NCBI GenBank assembly: GCA_024663395.1
Contig: JANFAH010000002.1
Location: 372,001-436,000 of the forward strand
Direction: 5' to 3'
Source of the DNA: Pisolithus tinctorius
Lineage: Eukaryota; Basidiomycota; Agaricomycetes; Boletales; Pisolithaceae
DNA: 64,000 nucleotides
Numbering within the stretch: position 1 is the stretch's first letter; the number at the start of each line of letters is the position of its first letter. This document shows, in pieces, positions 43,440-54,995 of the stretch. The notes under the pieces are model-generated. The model saw only the letters and a program-made list of their open reading frames with translations, was not told where the DNA came from and made no database searches. Made by a program: the position numbers and the translations under genes.

Positions 43440-45795
43440 AGCAAAAATGTCAAGATAATGCTTGCATGGAGCAAGAGAAGCATGAAGAGCAAGTTGCAAA
43501 AGCCTGTGCCATAAAACAGGTTGCTGAAGTCATCAATGGAGGAACTGAGGCAGAAAGGAATTTACTGACATCCTGTCAACAGCCCAGGACTCACAGGGCA
43601 CCTCTATCACAGGAGCAGACTAGGGTAACTTGTTGTAAGCACTTATAATGTTATTTTGGCTAATAAAACTTACCAAATCCATTTTTCAGCCACTCTGGGG
43701 CAAGATGTTGCTGATGGTATGGAAGATGTGGAAGAGGTGTTTGGTGATGGTCCAACTCAGGAAGAGAGTGAAAACAACATAGAAATCACTGAGGAAGCTG
43801 TCACAGCAAGGAAGCAGCATGCACAGAAAATAGGAACATGCGACCTTGTTGAGGCAGCACAAAGGACTTCTCCACATTAATGTCCTGGGAACAGCATGCC
43901 AGAGTTAGTCCTTTCCCATCACTATACTCCACATGCTTTTACTCACCAAAACTGACCTCTTCTACTGGGACTTCCTTGATGTACAATATAGCTCTGCAAA
44001 GGGTGATGTTGCAGGAATTGGAATGGTAAAGGACTGGGCAGAGAAACTTTTGAGCAGCAAAGCTGTCCACTCTCCAAGAGTCAGTGCTTCCAGCACATTG
44101 CATTCCCATGCTTCTTCACTTTCAAATGCAATGTCCCTTGGGCTCAAAGGGAGCACAAGGTCTACTCATTCAAGTGCCACTCAACCACTGCCCACACCAG
44201 CAAGTGTCAGCAGTAGAGTTGTGCCTGTTTTGTACCTGGGTGAAGACAGCAAATTGGCAGAGTTTGGGAACTGCACACAGGAAAGCATCAGTAAGGGAAG
44301 CAGTGCCAGTACTGGGGTAGGTTGCATCCATAATCATCAGCATATGCTGTGCATTGACTCAGTGGAATAGGTATCCATTGAAGTGATTGACAACATACAT
44401 TCCCTGTCCATCACCCCACCACCCCCATCCCAACCACACATTATCACCAAAACTGCAGTGTCAGTGAAGCCTGTGAAGAGTGAGCTATTGATGTACTACA
44501 ACAGGTTAAGCTCAGACAATGAGGGATTGAAGTAGATGAGGTGTCAACTCCTCTGAGAGGATCTTTGAAATGACCTCTGGTCTCACAGGTATGTGGCACA
44601 TACTAAATCAAGCACCCAGCAAGTAGGTTCACACCATTACAGGCTGATATGGAAGGCCATCAATCAGCTGCTCCCCTGTCAAAATGCACTAAAACAAAGG
44701 CAGAAGATGGAGTTATTGAACTTCCCAACTGTCCAAGGAACAATGCAAGCAGCAAGTTCACTAACTGAGACCTTCCACCTGGGTGTCAAGACAGAAATGT
44801 CTGGTGCAGTATCTACATCCCTTCACTTGCCCACTGGTGTGGGGGCTATGTTGATCCATGGACTATTGAGGCAGGTGACCTTTGGGATGCAATGCAGATA
44901 ATCTGGCATGAAGTTTACCATGGCAAAGTGGAACATTATGTATATTGCTCCTAGGGGGCTGGTCTTCCATGTGGTAAGACCATTCTAAACTTAAGTCTCA
45001 GTTTCATAGTTGTGCCACTAACCTTATGTTGCAATCCTAGGGAAAGCAGCACTTGAACAAATGGTGAAGTGGCTTTGCAGCAACAGCACTGATGGTCATT
45101 GCAACATTCTTTATTCAAGACACTGACTTTCATGATCCTGAACAGTGTGAGGATTTTGCAGCAGCCATGCTCCACTGTAACCATTATCTATCCAGTGGAA
45201 ATGAAGATATCAACCACAAGGTGAGTCATACTAGATATCATCTTGGTATCTAAATGATTTTTTTGGCAGATGTGGTCTGGTATTGGCAGTTTCCATTTGT
45301 ATTACAGATGTTTGCATCACACTTCAACTTTGTTGCTGGCCATGCCCAGATTCCTGAGTTAGACAGTGAAAAGATCACTGCTCAAGCTGCACTTGCCCTT
45401 GCTGCCACAGCCATAGGTTTTATCATATCACATTGTCACTAGTCAGCTGATTTCATCTTCCATGTTTGTTGGGCATTGACTCTAGCTGCACATGGTAACC
45501 TACAACTGGAAAAACTCATGTCTGCATCAAAGCCACAGAAGCATGCCATCCTGTTGAAAGGCAATTCTGGTGTGACCTGGGAGGTCATTATCCCTGATGG
45601 CAAACCATATGGATCCAATTTCCAGATGTGAGGTGAGATGAGGAAGCTTTTGCAACCAATCATGGTGCTCTTGAATATGAACTTTTCCACAATTGTTGAA
45701 GAAACTCAGTGCAAAGGGGAAAGAGAGATTCACTGGAAGTAGTGGGTCCAATGATGATGATGATGATGATTTCCAGAATCTGCTTGAGTTTTGAT
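43440..45795 (+). pseudogene. Decayed spliced gene of an expanded basidiomycete family, unnamed
   Basis: Fragments in several frames follow the order of a family I have seen as hypothetical proteins in mushroom genomes: an acidic N-terminal part (DVADGMEDVEEVFGDG), a Ser-rich linker (43960-44230), YIPSLAHWCGGYVDPWTIE and DLWDAMQIIWHEVYHGKVEHYVY (about 44810-44945), an intron-like gap, a piece around 45070-45220 (IQDTDFHDPEQCEDFAAAMLH), an intron (45220-45268), MWSGIGSF, FVAGHAQIPELDSEKITAQAALALAATAI and an acidic end DDDDDDFQNLLEF at 45795. Canonical GT...AG introns remain though frames are broken. Family name and function unknown to me. Whether it is host-derived or transposon-borne is open. 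Confidence 0.5.
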
Positions 45796-46125
45796 AATCA
45801 GTATGTCAGCAATCATATCCATTGCTCCCTCCCCAGATTCACCATTTATTATACATGCTCTCCCCCCCTCTTTGCTCACTGCCCACAACACACACAGTCC
45901 ATCATCTCCCATTTGCCTATGATGCCCTCAACCTCAAACCCTACCTCCAAAACCCTCAGTCCCCATACAGCATCTCTGCTATTGGCTTTGTTGTTTGTGC
46001 ATCAACTCTATGAAGCAATGTGATCTTATTGGCTGGCTTCATGCTATCAATCTTTTTTGTCTTGATTCACTGATTTTTGACCATTTTTCCTATGCCTCCA
46101 TAATATCATTCTTAGCTGTCCTATT

Positions 46126-46137
46126 CCCCCCCCCCCC
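46126..46137 (+). repeat. Poly-C tract
   Basis: Twelve consecutive C. It lies about 330 bp after the end of the decayed gene and just before an AATAAA-like motif near 46180. Confidence 0.8.
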
Positions 46138-46222
46138 TTTACTACATATGCTACCAGTGTAGTACCCCTGAACCATTTTAATAAATTGACAATACTTTGT
46201 GTGCTTAAATCCTTGGTGACTG

Positions 46223-46346
46223 TGAGATAGGGGAAGACTTCCTGCTCATTTGTTCATTGTGTCTACTGTACATTGTGTCTCTCTCCATCTGCCTCCACTG
46301 ACTAAGGCTGACTCATCCTCTCCTCTCCCCCTGCTCTCCTACTACA
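46223..46346 (-). mobile_element. 3' LTR of the 46-52 kb gypsy
   Basis: 124 bp. In element orientation starts TGTAGTAGGAGAGC. Preceded by a GATGGGGGCACA purine tract on the pol side. Confidence 0.85.
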
Positions 46347-46539
46347 TGTGCCCCCATCAAAAAAGACCTGTGACATCCTCGTTGCTCCCCTCCATCATCC
46401 TCCTTCTGTCATAGTCTCACCCTTGCCTTCTGTTGGGGGGCCTTGTGTTCCCTCTTCCTGACTGCTTTCTTCCCTCATCTCTTCTGTCCTTTCACCCTCT
46501 TCATTGTCTCCTTCAGCCACCTCCACTATCTGCTCATCC

Positions 46540-47820
46540 ATCCCCATCCTTTCCTGTAGTCATTGCATGTACACTGCTTGGTCTGTATGTAGCTTGGTAC
46601 CTTCTCATGGTGTGAATGCATGTAACTGTCTTGTACTGTATTCACTGTGTAGTGGGGTTCCATTCAGTGTGACAAGTTTATAAGCATTCTGGAGCCACTC
46701 TGCAATCCTGTGTGGTGTTGACCACTTCAGGAGTAGTTTGCATTCTGTTTTAAATGTGTAGTCAGTGTCACTTCTATAGATCTGGACAAGTTGTCCCAGG
46801 TTAAAGACTACTTCACCTGGGTGTCTTCATAAGATTCTTCAGTCAAACACCCTTTTTCTTTCCAATGCATGTTTCACAGCTTCATTGTACCCATCCAGTC
46901 TCTGTTGTGCTGCATATGCCATGTGTGTTGCTGCTTCCATGACATCCAATGGCACCATTGTGTCCTCTGGTCTGGTGTGTTTGGTGTTGATGATGAGTCC
47001 CAGCAGGAGTTCTTTTGGCATGTGTTTGAATGCTGGTAGTAGGCAGTTGTTGAGTGCCCTTACTGCATTGTCTAGATTGTCTGGCCATGTTCCTGGTAGC
47101 TGCTCCCACTTTGTTGTGTCTGCATCATCCTCACCTAGCTCTGGCATGCAGAGCCATTTTAGCACATGTAGTAATAGTTTGTTTGTTCCTTCTACTAGCC
47201 CATTTACCCATGTGGAGTATGCTGCTACTACATGGTGTTTGCATGACCATTTTCTGCAGAACTCCTTTACTGCATGGTTGTCAAAGTGCTTTCCACCATC
47301 AGTCATGAACATTTTGGGTGCGACATATGTGTTGAAGATCACTGACAGACTGTCTATTGTTGTTTTGGCTGTGCCTGCTGTTTTGAACTTTGTTACCCAA
47401 AGATGTTGGGAGAATGTGTCCATGAACAGGCCTAGCATATGGTATCCACCTTTGCCAGTGGGCATGCTTAGGTAGTCACTCACTAGTAGTTTGAATGGGT
47501 GCCTGCACATGATTGGTTCTAGTAGTGAGTGCATGTGTTGTGTTCCGAAACTTTTGCACTTAGCACAGTCTATGATCACCTTCATGATCAAGATGTTGAT
47601 CTTTGGAGAGTAGTAGTGGTCCATGAGGGCGATTTTCAGCATGTCACATCTCCAGTGCCCTCCTGTATTGTGTATGCATTTTGCCTCTTGTTCTGCTTCC
47701 TGTCTACTTATGCACTCAGTTCTGCTTCAGGGTTGTATGTTCATTTTGCCATATATGCGCCATAGCTGTCCATCTTCTATTAAGTACTGCAATGCTCTGT
47801 GTCTTGCCCTGCTACGGTCT
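46540..47820 (-). pseudogene. Gypsy integrase
   Basis: The main frame 46839-47642 carries the zinc-binding end (CAKCKSFG), the core VSDYLSMPTGKGGYHMLGLFMD (first Asp), MFMTDGGKHF (second Asp) and STWVNGLVEGTNKLL (Glu), then LPAFKHMPKELLLGLIIN. After a TGA at 46836-46838 the C-terminal domain continues (HPGEVVFNLGQLVQIYRS, TECKLLLKWSTPHRI) with further stops. An acidic tail follows to about 46450. The DDE residues appear intact. It would insert element cDNA into the host genome. Confidence 0.85.
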
Positions 47821-48032
47821 CTTGGGTTTGATGTTGTGTCAACATTGAGAATCACATCTATTACCTCTAGAAACATTGGTTCATCAGTAAACTGGTCTCT
47901 TAACCTTTATAGTTTCTCATCTAATTGGCTTAGCATGAATATGTCATTCACTAGTCCTGTTATCGCTTTGGGTTCTGGGTTTACCAACCACTGGCTGCCA
48001 TCGTCATCTGTCCATTCTGTGTTGTCCCATTG

Positions 48033-48702
48033 TCAGCTCAGGCCATCTGCTATGACATTTAGTTTACCCAGGATGTGTCTTACCACTACTATGTTGTGTG
48101 CTAGTATTCCATCTCTCCATTGTGTGTGTGCTGCTGATATGCTGTCATTGGCCAGCACATCTCTGAGCACTTGACAGTCCATTTCTGCCTCCACTGGGTA
48201 GCCCCAGATAATGTCTGAGAAGTGGTCTAGGCCATATTTGAGTGCTGCCAACTCCAGCAGGAACAGCTTGTAGTTGCACTCAGATGTGGACATGCATTTT
48301 GATGCAAATGTGATAGGTACTATTTTGTTCACCATTTTGCCACTTGGTAGTTGTATCTGTATTTGTTGCATCAGTACAGCTCCTAGGCCTTCTTGGCACC
48401 CATCTGTTGTGATGATGAACAGTGTTCTGTTGTACTTGGGTGCATGTAGTACTGGTTCATTTGTTAGTGCCACTTTCAGGTGTAAAAACACTCTTGTGTG
48501 TTCTGTCATCCACCTGTCTTTCAGCTTGCAATTTGTCATGGCTCGTCTGTATGTCATTTTTGCAACTGGTTTTGGTACATCAATGTCCTTGACTAGGTTC
48601 TGTAGCAGTCCTTTGATTTTCGTGTATCCCTTGATGAGGTCTCTGAAGTGGCCAGTGAGTCCTAGGAATGAGCTGAGGTTTAGTGTGTCTTCTGGTTCTT
48701 GA
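48033..48702 (-). pseudogene. Gypsy RNase H and RT connection
   Basis: 48702-48560 gives DTLNLSSFLGLTGHFRDLIKGYTKIKGLL (connection), followed by an open frame of about 174 codons (48033-48557) with FIITTDGCQEGLGAVLMQQI (first Asp), STSECNYKLFLLELAALKYGL (Glu), MDCQVLRDVL (Asp) and HILGKLNVIADGLS. It is separated from RT by the insertion at 48703-48960. Confidence 0.85.
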
Positions 48703-48960
48703 AGGTAGGCTGAGACGAGGGACCTAGGAAGGAGACTCAGGCTTCAGTTAGAAGAAGTCTATATTCACAGCTAACCTAGGAAGGAGACTACAGTAGTAAG
48801 TCAGTAAGGTAGCTATTAATTAACAAAGGGGAACAGTTACCTCAGGCTTCAGTTAGAAGAAGTCTGAGGTACACCTGAAGGAAAAACAAGCATCCTAAGT
48901 GCGAAGATTTATTATGTAAGCTTGTATGATGTAAGCAAAAATCAGGTAAAGGTGGTAACA
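48703..48960. mobile_element. Insertion in gypsy pol, probable copia-type solo LTR
   Basis: About 258 bp of unrelated sequence between the RT (QLDIAKLMAIVNWKQPV) and the connection. It contains CAGGCTTCAGTTAGAAGAAGTC twice, organised like the duplicated CAnCTTCAACCAACTTGAAGTC blocks of the copia LTR at 58434. One end reads TGTTACCACC. Flanks CTTGA/CTTCA suggest an imperfect duplication, so exact ends are uncertain. Confidence 0.5.
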
Positions 48961-49760
48961 CTTCAACACTGGTTGCTTCCAATTGACAATTGCCATTAAC
49001 TTAGCTATGTCCAGTTGTACTCTGTTCAGTCCTACCATCACTCCTGCAAACATTGTTTCTGTCATGAAAAGTTTGCACTTCGTTGGCAATATTGACAGGT
49101 TATTTTCCTGAAACTGTTGAAAGGCTTTGCATAGCTTATCTAACATTCTGTTGAACATGTTATCGCTGGTCCCACCATCATCTACAAACAGTTCTATTGT
49201 ATTTGTTGCTAGTAGGTCATGTAACTTGGCTGTGATTGTTGCTGAGAATGTAGTTGGGGCTCCTGTTAGTCCCATGGCCATGCACATGTACCAGAAGTAT
49301 CCATGCCCTTCTATGAAGAAGGTTAGGTATGGTCTCCATTGTTTTGGTACTTCAATTGCATAGAATCCTGAAGTGAAGTCAAAAACTGAAACATATTTGT
49401 GACCACTTAGCTGCTGCTGTTTTGCTCTTATGTCTCCTTGGTGCATGGGTGGTATTTGCATGACCTTATTGAGTTCTGCAAAGTTTTGGGTGACTCTCCA
49501 CTTTGTGGTATTGCCACCTGTTCATTGTTTCATCACTGTCTCATCAGCTTTCCTCTCCATGTTTGGGAATGGTACTTCTATGCCTGCTTGTCTGCATTGT
49601 TCATTCAGCTCTTGTTGTAGGTCCTTCAGTGTCATGCCTGCTTTGTCTTCATGTGTTTTTTGCATTAGTACTGTTGGTGCCACATGTTTGATTTCTTTTA
49701 TGTTTGCTGGTTCGATCATTCCCACATCTAACATTTGCTGTACCCATGTGTGCATGAATG
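48961..49760 (-). pseudogene. Gypsy reverse transcriptase
   Basis: Frames 49522-49755 (VQQMLDVGMIEPANIKEIKHVAPTVL) and 48961-49461 cover fingers and palm: RVTQNFAELNKV, KYVSVFDFTSGFYAIEVP, MCMAMGLTGAPTTFSATI, and the catalytic FVDDGG near 49170-49190 with both Asp residues. A stop near 49520 separates the two. The last block QLDIAKLMAIVNWKQPV meets the insertion. This FVDDGG form is a variant of the usual FVDDIL/YVDDIL box. Confidence 0.85.
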
Positions 49761-50100
49761 CTTTCTGTGGTGGTGATAGTGGTCATTGTCAAGGTGATGT
49801 CATGAAGGTTTTTTCTTTCAGTATGTTAAGGTTGATCAACATGCCTGGTACAAGTAGTACTTCCTTGATCAAGCATGTGAAGACATCAGCATATTCTGCT
49901 ATGAACTCATCTACTCACCTTTTTTCATTGGTTGTCAGCTCATTCCCTATCTTGACTGCTTTCTGTATGTATTCTATTCATTTGATGTTGATCAGGTTTG
50001 TTTGTCTTGTGAATATATCTTCGTCTGAGTTTATCTGGTTCACTGCACATGGTTTTGTACTTGGGCCTTCGCTTGCCATGGTTCATTTATTGGTGTCACA

Positions 50101-50697
50101 TTACTTGATGTCCAGGGTCCTGTGTTTGTTACCCATGACTTGTTCATGGGTTTGGTCATGATATCTGTTGTGTAGCATTAGTGTGCATTCTCCATCCAAC
50201 ACTGTTACCTGGTCTGTGTTGTAGTTGTGTTGCACCTTGAATGCAATTAGTAGTGGCTTTCCTACCAGGAATGCCCATCCACCTCCACTATTAAACACCA
50301 CAAACATGCCTTGTGTCTTGACATCTCCTACCCATATTGTTCCTGTCCATTGTGCTACTGCTGGTATGACTGTGCCATTTGCCATCCTCAGCGGTCATGA
50401 GCAGGTGATCCACCCTTTTAGCCTGTGTTTGACTGTTTTGAAGACCATTGTGCACATTGCATTTATCATTGTGCCATCATTGAATAGGGCTTGTACTTTT
50501 ATTCATTCCCCATTTACATTGTCTATTGTTATGTTTTGTATGAATGGGACAGTTTTGTTGCTCTTGGAATCTGTGTCATCTGCTTGTGTGCTCACTATGT
50601 ATATGTTGACTGTGTTGTTGATTGTATTGTTTGATACATGTGGGCCCATGTATTGTACTTGTGATTCATGAGCTACTGGGGTTGTCATTCCATCCAT
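50101..50697 (-). pseudogene. Gypsy retropepsin region
   Basis: Frame 50503-50697 (HVSNNTINNTVNIYIVST) leads, after a TGA, into VQALFNDGTMINAMCTMVFK (about 50440-50500), where NDGT occupies the position of the protease D-S/T-G, then MANGTVIPAVAQWTGTIWVG and FLVGKPLL, the second protease motif. The active-site Asp is present as DGT. The protein is broken by at least two stops. Confidence 0.65.
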
Positions 50698-52240
50698 TAT
50701 GGCAACCCATCCTCTTTTCCCTGCTCATCTTCAATGACCAACCTGATATCTGTCACCATTGCTCTATTGATGGGCCCTAACACCTGATTGCACATCACCC
50801 TCCATGCAGTTTCTCTAGGGTCCAAATGCATCCCATCTCTGGGTGGTATTGGGCAGTTGTGGCTTGTGTGGCCATGTGTTCTGCACTTGTAGCACTTGCC
50901 CAAGCAAACCACTGCTGTTCCTGGTCACAATGGGAACTGGGTGAGCTCAGCCACTCTTGTGGACTCACCATATGTCTGCATCCAGGTGGTGAGTTGTGCT
51001 TCATATGCTCTCCATCCTCCTGGGTCTGCCACATGATGTGTGAGTTTATTGATGATGTTGCAGATGAATTCCTTCTGTGTGTCAGTGAGTGGGGCTGGTG
51101 CTTGTCTCCCTTGCTGGATCGCAAAGCAGGAGCCTGCTGAAGCTGGTTTTGGCACTGTCATTGCTGGTGCTGTGATGTTTGTAGGTGCAATTGTAAGGTG
51201 CTGCAGCCTTGCTGTGAAGTCTGCCAATGACACCTTCTGCTGTTGTGCAAGTCACCTCTCTCTCTTGTCCTCTTCCTTTTTCTTCTTGTCCAGTTCCTCC
51301 TTCTCCCTCTGTATCTCCTCTATGTCCAGTCCCTGAACTTCCAATGCCAAGTCTCCAAAGGACATGTACTTCTTCTTCATCAATTTTCAGATGACCTTGG
51401 GAAGTTGTTTGTGTATGATGCAAACAAGGCCTATGTCTCTCTCCACTCCTGCTGCCTTTGCCAGGCATAGTGCTTCCTTCACCCATACTATGTGCACCCA
51501 CACCTTCATGCCTCCCACCTCCTTTCTGGTTCCTACCTCCTCGTCCTTCAGTGTTAGCACAGTTAGTTCTTCTTGGTTCACCTCCTGTGTCTTCACTGCT
51601 GCTGGTAGTGGTTCCCATTGCTCATTGAATGCCTTCTCTAGCTCTGTCCATATCACTTTCTGGGAGCTGCTCAGGCTGTCATACCACCTTTGCACTTCTG
51701 AGTGCAGTGCAAGGTAGTCTTGTAGAGCCTTGATTTTCTCCATTTCATCTGTCACTGCCACCATCCACATGATATGCTTGAACATGCATAAGAAGGTCTG
51801 TGGGTCCTGCATCTCATCCTCATCCCCCCTGAATGGCTTCAGACCTGTCATCATTGTGATTTGTGCTGGGTTTGTCCTCTGTGCTGATCCCATGGCAGCA
51901 GGCATAGCATTCACTGTCTGTCAATTCCCTGCTGTGGTAGGTGGTGGTGCTGAGATGTACTTGGGTAGTGTACTACTTTCATGTGGTATTAGTTGTTGTG
52001 TTATTACTCAGGTGGTTCAACTGGGTCCTGCATACTGCAGTGACCAGCATGCTGCTGCTGTGTTGTCCTGTAGCTGATCATCAGATGTTGGGCTTAATTG
52101 TCTGGATGGTGGTAGCCCTCTTGTGGATGTGTACTCTGGTGGTGAGTCCAACACCAGCTCTAGTGCAATGTTGCTTTCTGTTAGTGGTGTGTCCAGTGGT
52201 GACAATGTTCTGGACATTGTGTTGGGCATTACATGTGCCA
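50698..52240 (-). pseudogene. Gypsy gag
   Basis: The frame 51387-51914 carries a gag core (FRGDEDEMQDPQTFLCMFKHIM, WTELEKAFNEQW), continued in 50925-51233 (DTQKEFICNIINKLTHHV, GGWRAYEAQLTTWM) and a CCHC knuckle (CYKCRTHGHTSHNC, about 50855-50895). Several frame changes (about 51387, 51233 and 50920). Upstream 51915-52465 is a Ser/Thr-rich leader region. Gag would package the element's RNA. Confidence 0.75.
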
Positions 52241-52465
52241 TGAACCATCCCTGTTTGTCCCTTGGTTGTCCTCGTTTGGGTGGCAGGATTGTGTGTGGTT
52301 GCTATGGTGCACTGCTGTTTTCTTAAGTCTTGTGTGTTGGGTTGATATGGGTCTGCAGGTTTTATGCATGTATCACTGCTATGTCTGGACTCAGTGTCTA
52401 TGTGGGTCTTGGTGCAGGTTTCTGCAGTTCTTCTTGTGGGTTTGAGTGCCCTCTCATCACCATGA

Positions 52466-52589
52466 TGAGATAGGAGAAGACTCCCCACTCATTCATTTGT
52501 TGTGTCTACTGTACATTGCATCTCTCTCCATCTGCCTCCACTGACTAAGGCTGACTCATCCTCTCCTCTCCCCCTGCTCCCCTACTACA
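52466..52589 (-). mobile_element. 5' LTR of the 46-52 kb gypsy
   Basis: 124 bp, element start TGTAGTAGGGGAGC at 52589 and end CCTATCTCA at 52466. Immediately inside lies TCATGGTGATGAGAGGGC, the probable primer-binding region (TGG three bases in). Confidence 0.85.
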
Positions 52590-52593
52590 ACTG

Positions 52594-53589
52594 GAATCTG
52601 CTTAAGTGCTTATGGCTTGAGTGACTTAAGTATTTATTCAAATGTTCAATGTGCACAAGCTGCCAAGCAGTCAAAGTCATAATTACTTAATTCACTTAAG
52701 TGACTTGACACCTTATTTTGACTTGGTAACAAAATTCCAAAGTAATCAAGTCAGATTAAGCAACTTGTAGTTTTGCTGATGACACCACACAACCCCCCTC
52801 CTCAAGGTGCTGTGGGGACATGGTATTCTGCCAATTGCAAATGATGTCTAAATTTATCACTCCAGGATTGTATGGGAGGATATCACTGAGGCTCTTCCCC
52901 CCCATAGTTGGCTTAAGCCAACCAGCCTGCACAACATTTCTGTGTGTATCTGGAAGCCTAGCCTTATTGCATTCCAGTGAAATGGCCAGCTGCAAAGAAG
53001 GTGCAAGACATTTCCTCTGGTGTGCTGTTCTTAAATGTCAAAATGCATACAGTAGCAAGGGACATGTAATGGCACATTCATGGGTGCAAAGAGCATGGAT
53101 ACACATCACATGGTGCCACTCACTACTAAGGACCATGGCATGAAATTCTGCAATAACTCTTAGGCTATTTATCATAAAATGTGGGTACTGTTCCACAAGC
53201 TCCCAAAGGGAGCTACTTCAACACACCAATGATGATCCTGTGGGATACAATGAGTCCCAACCCAAATCATTATGCATGGCAATGCATTCAAACATCAACT
53301 CTCAATGTAAAAACTCATAGCTAATGAGACCATGGTCACTGACCTCAGTGATGTCAACACACAAGCAGTGTATGCCACTGTCCATGTTGCCACACACACT
53401 CTCAACCATGTGCTCCTGATTATTGTCAATGATGTGCTTCAGAGTTATAATGTCTTACCAAGTAACATGCATGATGATACGTTGAGTAGGAAGTGAAAAA
53501 CCCCAACCATAAGAAATGAAAAACCCCAACCAACTGAGTGCACCCCAAAGGAGGGTCACACATGTGATTGGGACCAGTGGCCCAGTATG
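52594..53589. other. Unassigned sequence left of the helicase relic
   Basis: Contains several CTTAAG-type repeats (52610-52700), a possible minus-strand frame of 79 codons (52756-52995) of unknown meaning, and a GAAAAACCCCAACCA direct repeat at about 53496 and 53518. Nothing is convincingly coding. Confidence 0.35.
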
Positions 53590-54627
53590 ATCTTGTGATA
53601 TATGAAGAATTTGAAACAGTTGTCATCCTTCAAGAGCAGATGTGGGTGACAGATCTTGTCTGGCATGACTTTCTACAACACCTGCACTATGGGCGAGTTC
53701 AAGTGCATCATATGGAGATGTTGTGATCTCTCATACTCACCAATCCCACCTGTATGCTGACTGATTTCTCAACAACTCTATGGTGTGATGCATCTCTCAT
53801 TATGCCCTGTCATGCTGTTCAACAACTGTGGAATGAGATTGCAGTACTCAATCATGCCCACAAAAAAGACAGCTATGTATTCACAACTACAGCCAGGGAT
53901 ACTATCAAAGGCCAACCTCTGATGCTGCATGAACAACATGCTCTTGCCACCCAATGAAGTGGCAATGGTGATCAGACACAGCAATGGAAAAGTGATCTAC
54001 CTGACAAGGTGGATATCTCAGTTGGTATGAAAGTAATAGTCATGCAAAATGTACAGACAGACCTTGACATCACCAACAGTGCATGTGGCACCATAGTCCA
54101 TATTATCCTCCATCCTGATGAACCTATCCTTCACAGCAACACACCTGTCATAGGACTGACACATCCCCCTTTATATGTACATTCTGGTCAAACTGGACTG
54201 TACTCACATGTTGAAACTGCCTGGACTGGATCATGCAGTGATACCCATTGAGCCACTAGAAAAAAACATTTGAATCAAATGAAAAGGACCTGATGGCCAT
54301 GCAGTCACACATGTCATCAAATGTCATCAGTATCCAATGACCACTGCATATGCATTTACAGATTATTGTGTGCAAGGGCAGACCATCACATGCATACTTG
54401 TTGATATTGCTACACCCCCCACCAGTGGCCTCAATCTGTTCAATCTTTACATCACACTGTCCAGAAGCTCTGTCTGGGAGACTATCCAATTGCTGCATGA
54501 CTTTGACAACAAAGTTTTCCAGGCTACACATTCTCCTGAACTTTTGGCAGCAGATGATCACCTAGATGGATTGGATTCCCACACAAAGGGGTGGTGGCAG
54601 GAGATCAGTTGTACCTTGGACAACTAA
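53590..54627 (+). pseudogene. Pif1-like helicase C-terminal relic (Helitron type)
   Basis: Pieces in order: YEEFETVVILQEQMWVTD, WHDFLQHLHYGRVQVHH, LTDFSTTLWCDASLIMPCHAV, LWNEIAVLNH, VGMKVIVMQNVQTDLDITNSACGTI, LHPDEPI, and the C-terminal motif MTTAYAFTDYCVQGQTITCILVDI...LFNLYITLSRSS (about 54337-54480), helicase motifs V-VI. Stops and frame breaks are present (for example near 53955 and 54250). The N-terminal Walker motifs were not found. It is the tail end of a Helitron-type or Pif1 helicase that unwinds DNA, and is now a fragment. Confidence 0.75.
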
Positions 54628-54666
54628 GATCTATTCACACTCTGTGACACAACAATAACATTTTCT

Positions 54667-54938
54667 ATCAAGTACTGTACAATAGACTTTGCAGTTGGGT
54701 TCACACAGTTGTGCATTGGATGCAGTGATGTATTATTGGTATTTGGACCTTGCACTCTCGCAGTGCTGCATTGGACCCTCAATCTTCACCTAACATTTTT
54801 TATCAAGTACTCTACAATAGACTTTGCTGTTGAGTTCTTGCAGTTGTGTGTTGGATGCAGTGAAGTATTCTTGGTATTTGGACCCTGCACTAGTTGTGCA
54901 TTGGACCATCAATCTTCCTACAGCTGTCCGAAATTGGA
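54667..54938 (+). repeat. 136-bp tandem duplication
   Basis: The block starting TATCAAGTAC (54667) recurs at 54803 with about 85-90% similarity (TACAATAGACTTTGC, GGATGCAGTGA, TTGGTATTTGGACC shared). It lies between the helicase relic and the FunK1 gene. Confidence 0.75.
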
Positions 54939-54995
54939 AAAATTTTCCGTGGTGAGTTGGCTCCCACGCATTTATGAAACCTTGCAAGCAAGGTA

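Larger units (their letters stand above)
46223..52589 (-). mobile_element. Full-length Ty3/gypsy element with 124-bp LTRs
   Basis: Direct repeats 46223-46346 and 52466-52589 (TGAGATAGG to CCTACTACA on the plus strand) frame a minus-strand gag-PR-RT-RH-IN. ACTG lies on both outer sides (46219-46222 and 52590-52593), a 4-bp target duplication. The LTRs differ at about ten positions, many of them C/T or G/A. A foreign ~258-bp insertion sits at 48703-48960. Stops and shifts show it is inactive. Confidence 0.9.
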
